A stretch of DNA of 64,000 bases from Herbaspirillum aquaticum. Its GTDB lineage: Bacteria > Pseudomonadota > Gammaproteobacteria > Burkholderiales > Burkholderiaceae_D. The notes below the pieces were generated by a model. It had not been told where the DNA came from. It worked only from the letters and a program-made list of their open reading frames with translations, and did no database searches. Where the stretch lies: assembly GCF_002213425.1 (NCBI RefSeq), contig NZ_NJGV01000008.1, positions 124,001-188,000 of the forward strand, given 5' to 3'. The translations under genes were made by a program, and so were the position numbers. Shown one piece after another: positions 25,357-34,831 of the stretch; within the stretch, counting starts at the first letter, position 1, and every line of letters starts with the position of its first letter.

Positions 25357-27057
25357 TTACTTGGTCTTGCCGCTCTCGATGTTGCGGGTGATCACCCATT
25401 GCTGCGCGATCGACAGGATGTTGTTCGTCACCCAGTACAGCACCAGGCCGGACGGGAAGAAGAAGAACATGAACGAGAACACCAGCGGCATGAACATCAT
25501 CACCTTGGCCTGGACCGGATCCGGCGGCGTCGGGTTCAGCTTGGTCTGCAGGAACATCGAAGCGGCCATGATGATCGGCAGCAAACCGATGGGCATGTTG
25601 AAGTACGGGATGGTACCGAACAGGCGGTCCGGGGCGGTCAGGTCATGCACCCAGCCCAGCCACGGGGCGCCGCGCATTTCCACCGAGGCCAGCAGCACCG
25701 AATACAGCGCAATGAACACCGGGATCTGGATCACGATGGGCAGGCAGCCACCCAGCGGATTGATCTTCTCGGTCTTGTAGAGCGCCATCATCTCGCGATT
25801 CATGGCCTGCGGGTCGCCCTTGTGGCGTTCGCGGATGGCTTGCATCTTCGGCGAGACCGCCTTCATCTTGGCCATGCTGCGATAGCTAGCCGCCGACAGC
25901 GGGAAGAACACCAGCTTGATCAGCACGGTCAGCAGGATGATGGTCCAGCCCCAGTTGCCCACCAGGTTGTGGATGTGGGTCATCAGCCAGAAGATCGGCT
26001 CGGCGATCACGGTCAGGTGGCCGTAGTCACGCACCAGGTCCAGGCCCGGGGCAATCGCTTGCAGAGTCTTGGAGACGGTGGGGCCGGAATACAGCTGGCT
26101 GTCCATGGTCACGCTGGCATTCGGTGCCACGCTGCCCAGCGGCAGGATGGAACCGACCGCGTACAGGTTGTCGCCGACCTTCTTGCTGAAGATGTCGCGC
26201 TGCGCGTTCTGCGGCGGGATGAAGGCCGAGACGAAGTAGTGCTGCACCATGGCGATCCAGCCATTGTCCGCCTTGTTGACGTGCTGCTGCTTGCCGTTGG
26301 CGATCTTCTCGAAGTCCAGCTTCTCGAAGTGCTCGGTGCTGCTGTAGACGGCAGGACCGGTGAAGGTGCTGTAGAAGTGCGATTCGCCGCCCGGCTTGTT
26401 GCCGTCGCGCACCAGCTGCAGGTACAGCGACGGGTTGATCGCCGCACCCGTGGTGTTGGTCACGGTGTGCTTGACGTCGATCAGGTAGCTGTCGCGCTTG
26501 AAGGTGTAGGTCTTGGTCAGCTTCACGCCGCCCTGCTCTGCCACCAGCACCAGCTGCACTTCATTGCCGTTGTCCAGCGAGCGGGCGCCGGGCTGTGCGG
26601 TGAAGATGGTCTTGTGGTTGGGGAAGGGACCGCCGATCAGGCCCGACTCCGCCAGGTACATGTGGCCGGGTTCGGAATCGAACAGCACGACATTCTTGGT
26701 CGGATCGACCACGTCGGGTTGCTTCAACAGTTCCAGGCGTTTCAACTCACCGCCCACGGTATCGATGCTGGCCTTGACCAGGTCGGTGGTGATGGTGATG
26801 GTTTCGCCCTTGGTGGCGGCAGCCACGTCAGCGCCGGGGACCGCGCCAGGTGCCGGTGCGGGCGTACCGGCCTGCGGCACGGGGGAGCCGGTCGGGCTGG
26901 CGGTGGGTGCGGCCGGATTGGCGGCGGCTTGCTCCTGAGTCGGGTTGGCCGACGGGAAGAACATCGACTGATGTCCGTTATGGCGCATCCAGCCATCCCA
27001 CAGCAGCAGCAGGGAGAAGGAGAATACAACCCACAGGACGGTACGTTTGATATCCAT
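25357..27057 (-). CDS. yidC: Membrane protein insertase YidC
   Basis: The 566-residue protein has an N-terminal membrane anchor ([19 protein letters not shown]), a Pro/Ala-rich linker and a large periplasmic P1 domain (residues about 80-350). The conserved five-helix insertase core follows ([62 protein letters not shown]). Its hydrophilic groove accepts small inner-membrane proteins alone or with SecYEG. ATG 27057 gives the expected start MDIKRTV. It is the last gene of the rpmH operon, 16 bases after yidD. Confidence 0.96.
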   Translation of the reverse strand: MDIKRTVLWVVFSFSLLLLWDGWMRHNGHQSMFFPSANPTQEQAAANPAAPTASPTGSPVPQAGTPAPAPGAVPGADVAAATKGETITITTDLVKASIDTVGGELKRLELLKQPDVVDPTKNVVLFDSEPGHMYLAESGLIGGPFPNHKTIFTAQPGARSLDNGNEVQLVLVAEQGGVKLTKTYTFKRDSYLIDVKHTVTNTTGAAINPSLYLQLVRDGNKPGGESHFYSTFTGPAVYSSTEHFEKLDFEKIANGKQQHVNKADNGWIAMVQHYFVSAFIPPQNAQRDIFSKKVGDNLYAVGSILPLGSVAPNASVTMDSQLYSGPTVSKTLQAIAPGLDLVRDYGHLTVIAEPIFWLMTHIHNLVGNWGWTIILLTVLIKLVFFPLSAASYRSMAKMKAVSPKMQAIRERHKGDPQAMNREMMALYKTEKINPLGGCLPIVIQIPVFIALYSVLLASVEMRGAPWLGWVHDLTAPDRLFGTIPYFNMPIGLLPIIMAASMFLQTKLNPTPPDPVQAKVMMFMPLVFSFMFFFFPSGLVLYWVTNNILSIAQQWVITRNIESGKTK

Positions 27058-27073
27058 ATGCGTATTGATGAGT

Positions 27074-27421
27074 TCAGGAGTGGCTGCAACCGTCAGCGGC
27101 CACAGGGGGAGACAGCCGCGCGACCGAAGACGGCAGCGCAGTGGTCGGGGAATCGGGAACGACGGAAGAAGACGGGCTGTTCGCCTGCGCCTGGGCTTGC
27201 GCCTCGGCCGAGCCGGGCACGAAATCGAGCCCGCCGGCATGCCAGGGATGGCATTTGCACAGGCGCTTGCCGGCCAGCAGGCTGCCCTTGAGCGCGCCAT
27301 GCAGACGGACCGCCTCGGCAGCGTAGTCGGAACAGCTGGGATAGAAACGGCAATTCTGCCCCAGGAAAGGGCTCACTCCCAGCTTGTAGGCGCGTAACAG
27401 CAGGAGCAGAGGGGTCTTCAT
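27074..27421 (-). CDS. yidD: Membrane protein insertion efficiency factor YidD
   Basis: The 115-residue protein has the YidD signature: [31 protein letters not shown], then [21 protein letters not shown] with the conserved cysteines. The N-terminal hydrophobic/amphipathic helix associates with the inner membrane and assists YidC-dependent insertion. The last 45 residues are a Ser/Ala/Pro-rich tail longer than in many homologues. ATG 27421 is chosen over the GTG three bases upstream; AGGA lies just ahead. Confidence 0.92.
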   Translation of the reverse strand: MKTPLLLLLRAYKLGVSPFLGQNCRFYPSCSDYAAEAVRLHGALKGSLLAGKRLCKCHPWHAGGLDFVPGSAEAQAQAQANSPSSSVVPDSPTTALPSSVARLSPPVAADGCSHS

Positions 27422-27439
27422 CACTTCCTGTTTTCCTGG

Positions 27440-27853
27440 CTATTTCCTGGCGAACGCGGGGGCGCTCGGCAGGAAGGCGAACAATTGCATCAGTTCGGCG
27501 CGCAGCGTGGCCTTGACGGACGCGCTGCGGGCAGGATCCTTCCTGGTATTGACCGGGCGCGACAGGCGCACGATGCAGTCCACGGCAGGCAGTTCAGCCT
27601 GGCGAAACAGCTCGCGCGTGGCCCGCTTGATCGTGTTGCGGGTGACCGCACGAGGCGCCAGCCGCTTGGCCGCCACCACGCCCAGACGGGCTTGCGGCAG
27701 GCTGTTGCGGCGTGCGTACAACACGAAATGCTCGGTACGATACACGGGGCGCAAACGAAAAACGGATGAAAACTCATCCGTTTTAACGATTCGCCGATCG
27801 CGTGGGAAGTCGCCTGCTTGACGTGCTGGAAGCGGTGTACGGACGTCCGTCAC
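27440..27853 (-). CDS. rnpA: Ribonuclease P protein component
   Basis: The 137-residue basic protein contains the RNase P protein core: FPRDRRIVKTDEFSSVFR, ARLGVVAAKRLAPRAVTRNTIKRATRELFR with the RNR-type basic motif, then DCIVRLSRPV. It binds the precursor leader and the M1 RNA for tRNA 5' processing. The start is a GTG at 27853, 26 bases after the rpmH stop, without a clear ribosome site. A later start near RDRRIVK cannot be excluded. Confidence 0.93.
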   Translation of the reverse strand: MTDVRTPLPARQAGDFPRDRRIVKTDEFSSVFRLRPVYRTEHFVLYARRNSLPQARLGVVAAKRLAPRAVTRNTIKRATRELFRQAELPAVDCIVRLSRPVNTRKDPARSASVKATLRAELMQLFAFLPSAPAFARK

Positions 27854-27879
27854 ACGAAACGGCAGCGCAAAGCCCCGGC

Positions 27880-28017
27880 TTAAACTGCAGCCAGACGCTT
27901 GCGGCCCTTGGCGCGGCGGGCGTTGATCACGGCACGGCCGCCACGGGTGGCCATACGGGCACGGAAACCATGGGTACGCTTGCGACGCACGACGGAAGGT
28001 TGGTAAGTACGTTTCAT
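27880..28017 (-). CDS. rpmH: 50S ribosomal protein L34
   Basis: The 45-residue protein reads [18 protein letters not shown] at its start and ends [12 protein letters not shown], unmistakably L34. It is a small basic protein of the large ribosomal subunit. It is the first gene of the operon with rnpA, yidD and yidC. In most bacteria dnaA is divergent just upstream; here the next gene is prkA, 1.25 kb away. A promoter 250 bases upstream gives a long leader. Confidence 0.97.
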   Translation of the reverse strand: MKRTYQPSVVRRKRTHGFRARMATRGGRAVINARRAKGRKRLAAV

Positions 28018-28273
28018 GTTGGACTCGCTAAGTTGGGCTGCCTTGGAGCAAACAGCAAAAATAAATCGGAATTCTGGAACCGCTTTCGGTGTGCCTGTTC
28101 CGCATCACCGATGCCCTGCCGCCTGTATGAGCCGGCAGCCCCTGCATCGCTGACACCATTAACTCTGTTGGCCTCTGCCGCCTCCCGGTGTGATCACTGG
28201 GTAATCGACCGGTGGACAACTGAAACAGCACTGCGTCGGCACCGCGCGCAATTCTTCAGATGGTGAACCCTGA

Positions 28274-28303
28274 ATTAGACTGCATTTTCTACTTAGCTGT
28301 CAA
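28274..28303 (-). promoter_or_regulatory. Sigma-70-type promoter of the rpmH operon
   Basis: On the minus strand TTGACA (28303-28298) and TCTAAT (28279-28274) are separated by 18 bases. Transcription would begin near 28267, giving a leader of about 250 bases before rpmH. Confidence 0.65.
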
Positions 28304-28704
28304 TGACTTATGCGCTTTTACGCCCTCCCCGGCCCCTCGACGGCCGAGTTCAGGGACAAGGCGTGGCGGAATTGCCGCATTTGCCCAAGATCGCCCCTTT
28401 CCTGGCCCCCACCGGCCCGCAAAAAGGCGATATGAAGTTGCTTGCAGGACATCACCCCGGATCCGGCAAAAGAATCACCCGATGGGCTCACGGCATGAAG
28501 AAAACGCAGACACCCCATGCGCCGCACGCATGAACAAAACCGTAAATCATCTAAAGCATTTTTCCAGCGCGGCTGGACATCGGTGCGCCGGGACTGTCCA
28601 TGGGAGACGAATGAGGCAGATCAGCAACAGAGGCGGAGCACAATCGTCCTGTTACAAAAAAGATGCGTCATGCAAGCTGCACCCTGCAATATGACAAACA
28701 TGCC

Positions 28705-28720
28705 TGGCACGATTCCAGCT
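28705..28720 (+). promoter_or_regulatory. Sigma-54-like promoter candidate upstream of prkA
   Basis: TGGCAC followed by GATTCCAGCT preserves the GG-N10-GC spacing of sigma-54 promoters, with mismatches in the -12 TTGC element. It lies about 550 bases before prkA. In E. coli the prkA homologue yeaG is nitrogen-regulated through sigma-54, which makes the match interesting but not convincing. Confidence 0.25.
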
Positions 28721-29271
28721 ATAAGGGAGATGAAGCAAAGAGACCGGTGTGCAGGCAGGAACGCATTGCACCGGCAGGAGGAGACCGGCAGCATCGCCAG
28801 CCAATCGCCGCGCTGGCCTGCGCAACCGCCCGAGTGGCATTGTCCGCCTGTTCCCTCCCGCCGGCTATCAGGGTTTTCACGATGGCGCGCTGCGCGAAAA
28901 TAGCGCACCGTGAGGTCAACCGCTGAAGCAATCCGCACATTGAAAGAGCATGATGTGAATGAAGCAGCGAATATCCCTGCACACGCAAGGGAATCAACGC
29001 TTCACCCCAATGCGCGGGAAAGTGCAAAGAAAATCCAGCGCTTGGTGAATGAATCTGCACCATAGGGATCAACAAGCGGATGCAAAAAAAGGAATAGAAT
29101 AAAACCACGATCTGAAAAGATCTTCGCATCACGCTGTAGAAGCTACGGCTTTCAAAGAACACACCGGCAATGACGCAATACAGAGTCACCGACGCGTTCT
29201 TCGATAACCGCAGATGGCAAGTCCAGACATATGAATCTGTTTCGTACTTTTTTGAGAGCGACGGAGGTGGT

Positions 29272-31194
29272 ATGGATATCTACAGCAGCTTTGCAAGCCG
29301 GTTCGACAAGACCAGAGAAGAAGAATTATCGCTTGAAGAGTATCTGAATCTTTGCAAGAACGACCCGGCAGTCTATGCATCGGCTGCCGAACGGATGCTG
29401 ATGGCCATCGGCGAACCGGAGAAGGTCGACACCCGGGAAGATCCGCGCCTCTCGCGCATCTTCGCCAACAAGGTCATCAAGGTCTATCCCGCCTTCAAGG
29501 AATTCTATGGCGCGGAAGAAGTGATCGAGCAGGTGGTTTCGTATTTCCGCCATGCCGCGCAAGGCCTGGAAGAGAAGAAGCAGATCCTTTATCTGCTGGG
29601 CCCGGTCGGTGGCGGCAAGTCCTCCATTGCCGAGCGCTTGAAGCAGCTCATGGAGCAGGTGCCCTTCTATTCCATCAAGGGTTCGCCGGTCAATGAATCC
29701 CCGCTGGGCCTGTTCGATTACGACGAAGACGGCCCCATCCTCGAAGAGCAGTACGGCATCCCGCGCCGCTATCTCAAACCCATCCTGAGCCCCTGGGCCG
29801 TCAAGCGCCTGCATGAGTACAACGGCGACATCCGCCAGTTCCGCGTGGTCAAGCGCTATCCGTCCATCCTGCGCCAGATCGGCATTTCCAAGACCGAGCC
29901 GGGCGATGAAAACAACCAGGACATTTCCACCCTGGTCGGCAAGGTGGACATCCGCAAGCTGGAACAGTATTCGCAGGACGATGCCGACGCCTACAGCTAC
30001 TCGGGCGGCCTGTGCCTGTCCAACCAGGGCCTGCTGGAATTCGTGGAAATGTTCAAGGCGCCCATCAAGGTGCTGCACCCGCTGTTGACGGCCACGCAGG
30101 AAGGCAACTTCAAGGGCACCGAAGGTTTTGGTGCGATCCCCTTCGATGGTGTCATCCTGGCCCACTCCAACGAATCGGAATGGAAGGCCTTCCGCAACAA
30201 CAAGAACAATGAAGCGCTGCTGGACCGCATCTTCATCGTCAAGGTGCCGTATTGCCTGCGCGTGTCCGAAGAAATCAAGATCTATGAAAAGCTGATCCGC
30301 AGCTCTTCGCTGGGAAAGGCCACGTGCGCACCGGGCACGCTGAAGATGATGGCGCAGTTCTCGGTGCTGACGCGCCTGAAGGAACCGGAAAACTCCAGCC
30401 TCTTCTCCAAGATGCAGGTCTATGACGGCGAGAACCTCAAGGATACCGATCCGAAAGCCAAGTCCTATCAGGAATATCGCGACTATGCCGGTGTCGATGA
30501 AGGCATGAACGGCATCTCCACGCGCTTCGCCTTCAAGATTCTTTCGCGCGTGTTCAACTTTGATACCACCGAGGTAGCGGCCAATCCGGTGCACCTGATG
30601 TACGTGCTGGAACAGCAGATCGAACGCGAACAATTCCCGCAGGAGACCGAGCAGAAATATCTCTCCTTCGTGAAGGACACGCTGGCCTCGCGCTACGCCG
30701 AATTCATCGGCAAGGAAATCCAGACCGCGTACCTGGAGTCGTATTCGGAATATGGCCAGAACGTCTTCGACCGTTACGTCACCTATGCCGACTTCTGGAT
30801 CCAGGACCAGGAATACCGCGATCACGATACCGGCGAGAGCTTCGACCGCGCGGCCCTGAATGCGGAACTGGAGAAGATCGAGAAGCCGGCCGGCATCAGC
30901 AATCCCAAGGACTTCCGCAACGAGATCGTCAACTTCGTGCTGCGCGCACGGGTCAACAACGGTGGCAAGAATCCGCTGTGGACCAGTTACGAAAAACTGC
31001 GCGTGGTGATCGAGAAGAAGATGTTCTCCAATACCGAAGACCTGTTGCCGGTGATTTCCTTCAACGCCAAGGGCTCCACCGAGGAAATGCAGAAACACGA
31101 AGACTTCGTCAATCGCATGGTCAGCAAGGGATACACGCCCAAGCAGGTGCGCCTGCTGTGCGAATGGTACCTGCGCGTGCGCAAGTCCTCGTAA
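29272..31194 (+). CDS. prkA: PrkA-family serine protein kinase (YeaG)
   Basis: The 640-residue protein matches YeaG/PrkA in length. An AAA+ type domain has Walker A GPVGGGKS at residues 110-117 and FDGVILAHSNESEW in the second half. A C-terminal PrkA domain follows (KNPLWTSYEKLRVVIEKKMFS; GYTPKQVRLLCEWYLRVRKSS). PrkA proteins act in stationary-phase, nitrogen and sporulation stress; both kinase and Lon-like protease activity have been reported for homologues. The frame is open to 29170, but GGAGG precedes ATG 29272, the family start. It leads the conserved prkA-yeaH-spoVR module. Confidence 0.95.
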   Translation: MDIYSSFASRFDKTREEELSLEEYLNLCKNDPAVYASAAERMLMAIGEPEKVDTREDPRLSRIFANKVIKVYPAFKEFYGAEEVIEQVVSYFRHAAQGLEEKKQILYLLGPVGGGKSSIAERLKQLMEQVPFYSIKGSPVNESPLGLFDYDEDGPILEEQYGIPRRYLKPILSPWAVKRLHEYNGDIRQFRVVKRYPSILRQIGISKTEPGDENNQDISTLVGKVDIRKLEQYSQDDADAYSYSGGLCLSNQGLLEFVEMFKAPIKVLHPLLTATQEGNFKGTEGFGAIPFDGVILAHSNESEWKAFRNNKNNEALLDRIFIVKVPYCLRVSEEIKIYEKLIRSSSLGKATCAPGTLKMMAQFSVLTRLKEPENSSLFSKMQVYDGENLKDTDPKAKSYQEYRDYAGVDEGMNGISTRFAFKILSRVFNFDTTEVAANPVHLMYVLEQQIEREQFPQETEQKYLSFVKDTLASRYAEFIGKEIQTAYLESYSEYGQNVFDRYVTYADFWIQDQEYRDHDTGESFDRAALNAELEKIEKPAGISNPKDFRNEIVNFVLRARVNNGGKNPLWTSYEKLRVVIEKKMFSNTEDLLPVISFNAKGSTEEMQKHEDFVNRMVSKGYTPKQVRLLCEWYLRVRKSS

Positions 31195-31205
31195 GCGCCG
31201 CTGTT

Positions 31206-31237
31206 GCGCATCGCCCGCTGCATGTGTGGCGATGCGC
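31206..31237 (+). other. Intercistronic hairpin between prkA and yeaH
   Basis: A perfect 10-bp stem, GCGCATCGCC / GGCGATGCGC, with a 12-base loop starts 11 bases after the prkA stop. No T-run follows. It may stabilise or process the message and tune prkA against yeaH. Confidence 0.6.
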
Positions 31238-31296
31238 GCGGCGACCCTTCGGCGCCGTGCGCCTGGCGCACCGCCGACCACTAGCAGGAGAACCGA

Positions 31297-32565
31297 GTGC
31301 TGCATCAGATCATCGACCGCAGGCTGGCTGGCAAGAACAAGAGCATCGCCAACAGGGAGCGCTTCCTGCGGCGCTTCAAGGGGCATATCCAACGTTCGGT
31401 GGCGGACGCCGTGCGCGACCGCAGCATCACCGATCTGGAAAAATCGAAGAGCATCAGCATCCCGCGCAAGGATGTCTCGGAGCCCTTCTTCCATCACGGC
31501 AAGGGCGGCAAGCGCGAAGCCGTGCATCCGGGCAACCAGGATTACCTGCAGGGTGACCGCATCCCGCGCCAGAACGGCGGCAGCGGCGGCGGTGGCGGCA
31601 GCAGTGCCAGCAACGACGGCGAAGGACAGGACGATTTCACCTTCGAACTGACCCGCGAAGAATTCATGCATTACTTCTTCGAGGACCTGGAACTGCCGCG
31701 CCTGGTGGAAACCAACCTGCTGCAGGTACCGAACTGGAAGAACCAGCGGGCCGGTTATTCGGTCGACGGTTCGCCCAACAACATCGACGTGGTGCGCTCG
31801 CTGCGCTCCTCGCTGGGCCGCCGGATCGCCCTGGGCGGGCCCCTGCAGCGCCAGCTCGACGTGGCCGAGGAAACCCTGGCCGAGATGAAGCGCAAACCCG
31901 AGGAGCACAGCGCCGACATCCCGTTGCTGGAAGAGGAAGTGAAGCATTTGCGCGCCCGCATCCTGCGCATCCCCTTCATCGACCCCTTCGACCTGCGCTA
32001 TGTGAACAGGGTGCGCCAGCCGCAACCCTCCAGCCGCGCCGTGATGTTCTGCGTGATGGACGTGTCGGGCTCGATGGATGAGCAGCGCAAGGATCTGTCG
32101 AAGCGCTTCTTCATCCTGCTGTATCTCTTCCTCACGCGCAATTACGAACACATCGAAGTGGTCTTCATCCGCCATCACACCCGCGCCGATGAAGTCGATG
32201 AAAACACTTTCTTCCATTCGCAGGAAAGCGGCGGCACGGTGGTCTCCAGCGCGCTGGAGCTGATGCACGACATCATCACCAAACGCTATTCGCCCAGCGA
32301 GTGGAACATCTATGGCGCGCAAGCCTCGGACGGCGACAACTGGAACGACGATTCTCCCAAGTGCCGTGAACTGCTGGAGTCCTCGATCCTGCCGCTGACG
32401 CGCTACTTCGCCTACATCCAGGTAGCCGAGCCGGAACAGAACCTGTGGACCGAGTACATGCAGCTGATCGAATCGCATCCGCACTTCGCCATGAAGAAGG
32501 TGCAATCGGCCGCCGAGATCTACCCGGTCTTCCGCGAACTCTTTGAAAAGCAGGTGCACGCATGA
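31297..32565 (+). CDS. yeaH: YeaH/YhbH-family protein (DUF444, VWA-like)
   Basis: The 422-residue protein starts LHQIIDRRLAGKNKSIANRERFLRRFK, has a Gly/Ser-rich linker near residues 93-107, and then a von Willebrand-like domain with the metal-site motif DVSGSMDEQ near residue 254. The EIYPVFRELFEKQ ending is typical. DUF444 proteins are always found with PrkA and SpoVR; their biochemical role is unknown. The start is GTG 31297 with AGGAG six bases upstream. Its stop overlaps the spoVR start (ATGA), showing translational coupling. Confidence 0.94.
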   Translation: MLHQIIDRRLAGKNKSIANRERFLRRFKGHIQRSVADAVRDRSITDLEKSKSISIPRKDVSEPFFHHGKGGKREAVHPGNQDYLQGDRIPRQNGGSGGGGGSSASNDGEGQDDFTFELTREEFMHYFFEDLELPRLVETNLLQVPNWKNQRAGYSVDGSPNNIDVVRSLRSSLGRRIALGGPLQRQLDVAEETLAEMKRKPEEHSADIPLLEEEVKHLRARILRIPFIDPFDLRYVNRVRQPQPSSRAVMFCVMDVSGSMDEQRKDLSKRFFILLYLFLTRNYEHIEVVFIRHHTRADEVDENTFFHSQESGGTVVSSALELMHDIITKRYSPSEWNIYGAQASDGDNWNDDSPKCRELLESSILPLTRYFAYIQVAEPEQNLWTEYMQLIESHPHFAMKKVQSAAEIYPVFRELFEKQVHA

Positions 32566-34091
32566 ACAGCCGCTTCAAGCATGACCCGCTGCCTTGCCCC
32601 TCGGACTGGAGCTTTGATCTCATCGAGCGCTACAACGAGGAAATCGCACGCGTAGCCAAGGGTTACGAGCTGGACATCTATCCCATCCAGCTGGAGATCA
32701 TTTCGGCCGAGCAGATGATGGATGCGTATGCCTCGCACGGCATGCCGGTCAACTATCGCCACTGGTCCTACGGCAAGCACTTCATGCTCACCGAACGCGA
32801 TTACAAGCGCGGGCAGATGGGCCTGGCCTATGAGATCGTGATCAATTCCGATCCCTGCATCGCCTACCTGATGGAAGAGAACACGATGACCATGCAGGCC
32901 CTGGTCATCGCCCATGCAGCCTATGGGCACAACTCCTTCTTCAAGGGCAATTACCTGTTCCAGTTGTGGACGGATGCCAGCGCCATCATTGATTACCTGG
33001 TGTATGCGCGCAATTACATCGCCGAGTGCGAAGAACGGCATGGCTTCGAACGCGTGGAAGAATTGCTGGACTCCTGCCATGCGCTGATGAACTACGGCGT
33101 GGACCGCTACAAGCGTCCGCAACGCCTGTCGCTGGCGCAGGAGAAAGCACGCCAGCGCGAGCGCGAGGCCTACATGCAGTCGCAGGTCAACGAATTGTGG
33201 CGCACCCTGCCGGCCAAGAAGGAAACGGCCGCTGCAGCCGTGGAGGGCCGCTTCCCCTCCGAGCCACAGGAGAACCTGCTATATTTCGCCGAGAAGAACG
33301 CACCCCTGCTGGAGCCCTGGGAACGCGAGGTGATCCGCATCGTGCGCAAGGTCGGCCAGTATTTCTATCCCCAGCGCCAGACCCAGGTGATGAACGAAGG
33401 CTGGGCCACCTTCTGGCATTACACGCTGTTGAATACGCTCTATGACCAGGGCCGCCTGACCGATGGTTTCATGATGGAATTCCTGCATTCGCACAGCAAT
33501 GTGGTGTTCCAGCCGCCCATCACCAAGCCGTATTACAACGGCATCAACCCGTATGCACTGGGCTTCTCGATGATGAGCGACATCCGCCGCATCTGCGAGA
33601 ACCCCACCAATGAAGACCGCGAGTGGTTCCCCGACATCGCCGGGCGCAACTGGCTCGATACCCTGCAATACGTGATGCGCAACTACAAGGACGAGAGTTT
33701 CATCGCGCAATATCTCTCGCCCAAGCTCATGCGCGACATGCGCATGTTCGCCGTGCTAGATGACGAGGCGCGCAGCGAGATCGAGGTCTCGGCCATCCAC
33801 AACGAGCGCGGCTTCCAGTACGTGCGCCAGGCGCTGTCCCGGCAGTACGACATCAACCACCGCGAACCCAACATCCAGGTCTGGTCGGTCAACACGCGCG
33901 GCAACCGCAGCCTCACGCTGCGCCATTTCCGTAGTGACGGCCGCTCGCTGGGCGACAGTACCAATGAGGTGCTGCGCCACATGGCGCGACTGTGGCAGTT
34001 CGACGTCTATCTGGAAAGCGTGGACGACAACGGCTACATCGTGCAGCGCTATGAATGCGTGGCCGAGAACCGGTATGCTCTGCGTTCGTGA
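32562..34091 (+). CDS. spoVR: SpoVR-family protein (YcgB)
   Basis: The 509-residue cytoplasmic protein has the SpoVR landmarks DWSFDLIERYNEEIARVAKGYELDIYPIQLEII, AHAAYGHNSFFKGNYLF, EGWATFWHYTLLNTLYDQG and NGINPYALGF. In Bacillus SpoVR affects the spore cortex; in non-sporulating proteobacteria it belongs to the stationary-phase stress module with PrkA and YeaH. The conserved His and Glu residues in GHN and NEGWATFWH suggest a metal site, which is my inference. Confidence 0.95.
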   Translation: MNSRFKHDPLPCPSDWSFDLIERYNEEIARVAKGYELDIYPIQLEIISAEQMMDAYASHGMPVNYRHWSYGKHFMLTERDYKRGQMGLAYEIVINSDPCIAYLMEENTMTMQALVIAHAAYGHNSFFKGNYLFQLWTDASAIIDYLVYARNYIAECEERHGFERVEELLDSCHALMNYGVDRYKRPQRLSLAQEKARQREREAYMQSQVNELWRTLPAKKETAAAAVEGRFPSEPQENLLYFAEKNAPLLEPWEREVIRIVRKVGQYFYPQRQTQVMNEGWATFWHYTLLNTLYDQGRLTDGFMMEFLHSHSNVVFQPPITKPYYNGINPYALGFSMMSDIRRICENPTNEDREWFPDIAGRNWLDTLQYVMRNYKDESFIAQYLSPKLMRDMRMFAVLDDEARSEIEVSAIHNERGFQYVRQALSRQYDINHREPNIQVWSVNTRGNRSLTLRHFRSDGRSLGDSTNEVLRHMARLWQFDVYLESVDDNGYIVQRYECVAENRYALRS

Positions 34092-34113
34092 GTGACCGCT
34101 GCCAGGAGTGACC

Positions 34114-34767
34114 ATGCCCGCTGCCCCCGCTACCCCGCGCCCGCCGATCTCGGCCCAAACCATCCCGCTGTTTCCGCTGGCCAGCACACTCTTTCCTGAA
34201 GGACGGCTGCCGCTGCAGATCTTCGAGGTGCGTTACCTGGACATGATCGGCAAGTGCATCGCCGAGGGCAGCAGCTTCGGCGTGGTGGCGCTGACGGAAG
34301 GGTCGGAGGTACGGCGGCCCGGCCAGAGCGAACGCTTCGTCGGTGTGGGCACGCTGGCGCGCATCCAGGAATGGAGCACGCCCTCCCCCGGCCTCATGCG
34401 CATCGCCTGCCTGGGCGGCGAGCGTTTCCGCATCCTGCAGGCCGAACAGCAGAAACATGGACTATGGACCGCGCAGGTGGAGATGATGGAAGCGGACCGT
34501 GCCGTGACGATCCCTGAAGAGCTGCGCAATACCTCGCAGGCGCTGGACAACCTGCTGCAATCGGTACTGCGCCAGGGCCTGCCGGATAGCGAAGTGCCCA
34601 TCGCCGCGCCTTACCGGCTGGACGATTGCGGCTGGGTGGCCAACCGCTGGGCAGAGATGATGCCCATCTCCGTGAACCTCAAGCAGAGCCTGCTGGCGCT
34701 GGACAATCCGCTATTGCGGCTGGAGCTGGTGCAGGATGCACTGGATGAGCTGGGCTGGCTGAAATAG
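34114..34767 (+). CDS. LON peptidase substrate-binding domain protein
   Basis: The 217-residue protein is a lone Lon N-terminal domain (PUA-like): QTIPLFPLASTLFPEGRLPLQIFEVRYLDM, then FGVVAL and VGTLARIQEW, with a helical C-terminal half. It lacks the AAA+ and protease domains of Lon. Such proteins probably bind substrates or adaptors; no activity is assigned. The gene begins 22 bases after spoVR, so it is likely read with the stress module. ATG 34114 is chosen with AGGAG five bases before it, over an in-frame GTG at 34108. Confidence 0.88.
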   Translation: MPAAPATPRPPISAQTIPLFPLASTLFPEGRLPLQIFEVRYLDMIGKCIAEGSSFGVVALTEGSEVRRPGQSERFVGVGTLARIQEWSTPSPGLMRIACLGGERFRILQAEQQKHGLWTAQVEMMEADRAVTIPEELRNTSQALDNLLQSVLRQGLPDSEVPIAAPYRLDDCGWVANRWAEMMPISVNLKQSLLALDNPLLRLELVQDALDELGWLK

Positions 34768-34831
34768 TTGGTTATTTCCATATTGCAACTAACTATCCCG
34801 CTTCAGATTTACTGAAATTCCTCCCACCCCG

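Larger units (their letters stand above)
28018..29271. other. 1.25-kb gene-free region between rpmH and prkA
   Basis: The open frames here overlap one another and show no family features, so I call no gene. The region holds the rpmH promoter, a sigma-54-like site (28705-28720) and a GATCT-GAAA-AGATC hairpin (29109-29122). Scanning for DnaA boxes of the TTATCCACA type found only one poor match (GGTGGACAA near 28211), so I see no replication origin in spite of the rpmH neighbourhood. Confidence 0.5.

Noticed and set aside
28260..28938. Several 60-144 codon frames between rpmH and prkA
   Set aside because: They overlap each other on both strands, lack ribosome sites and family features, and cross likely promoter elements.
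28018..29271. Possible replication origin next to rpmH
   Set aside because: Only one poor DnaA-box match was found and there is no AT-rich unwinding block or dnaA gene.
29326..32559. Open frame of 1,077 codons on the minus strand across prkA and yeaH
   Set aside because: It mirrors two well-supported genes. The translation shows antisense composition and no domains.
34766..34794. Imperfect inverted repeat between the LON-domain and marC genes as a terminator
   Set aside because: The arms are AT-rich and mismatched and no T-run follows.
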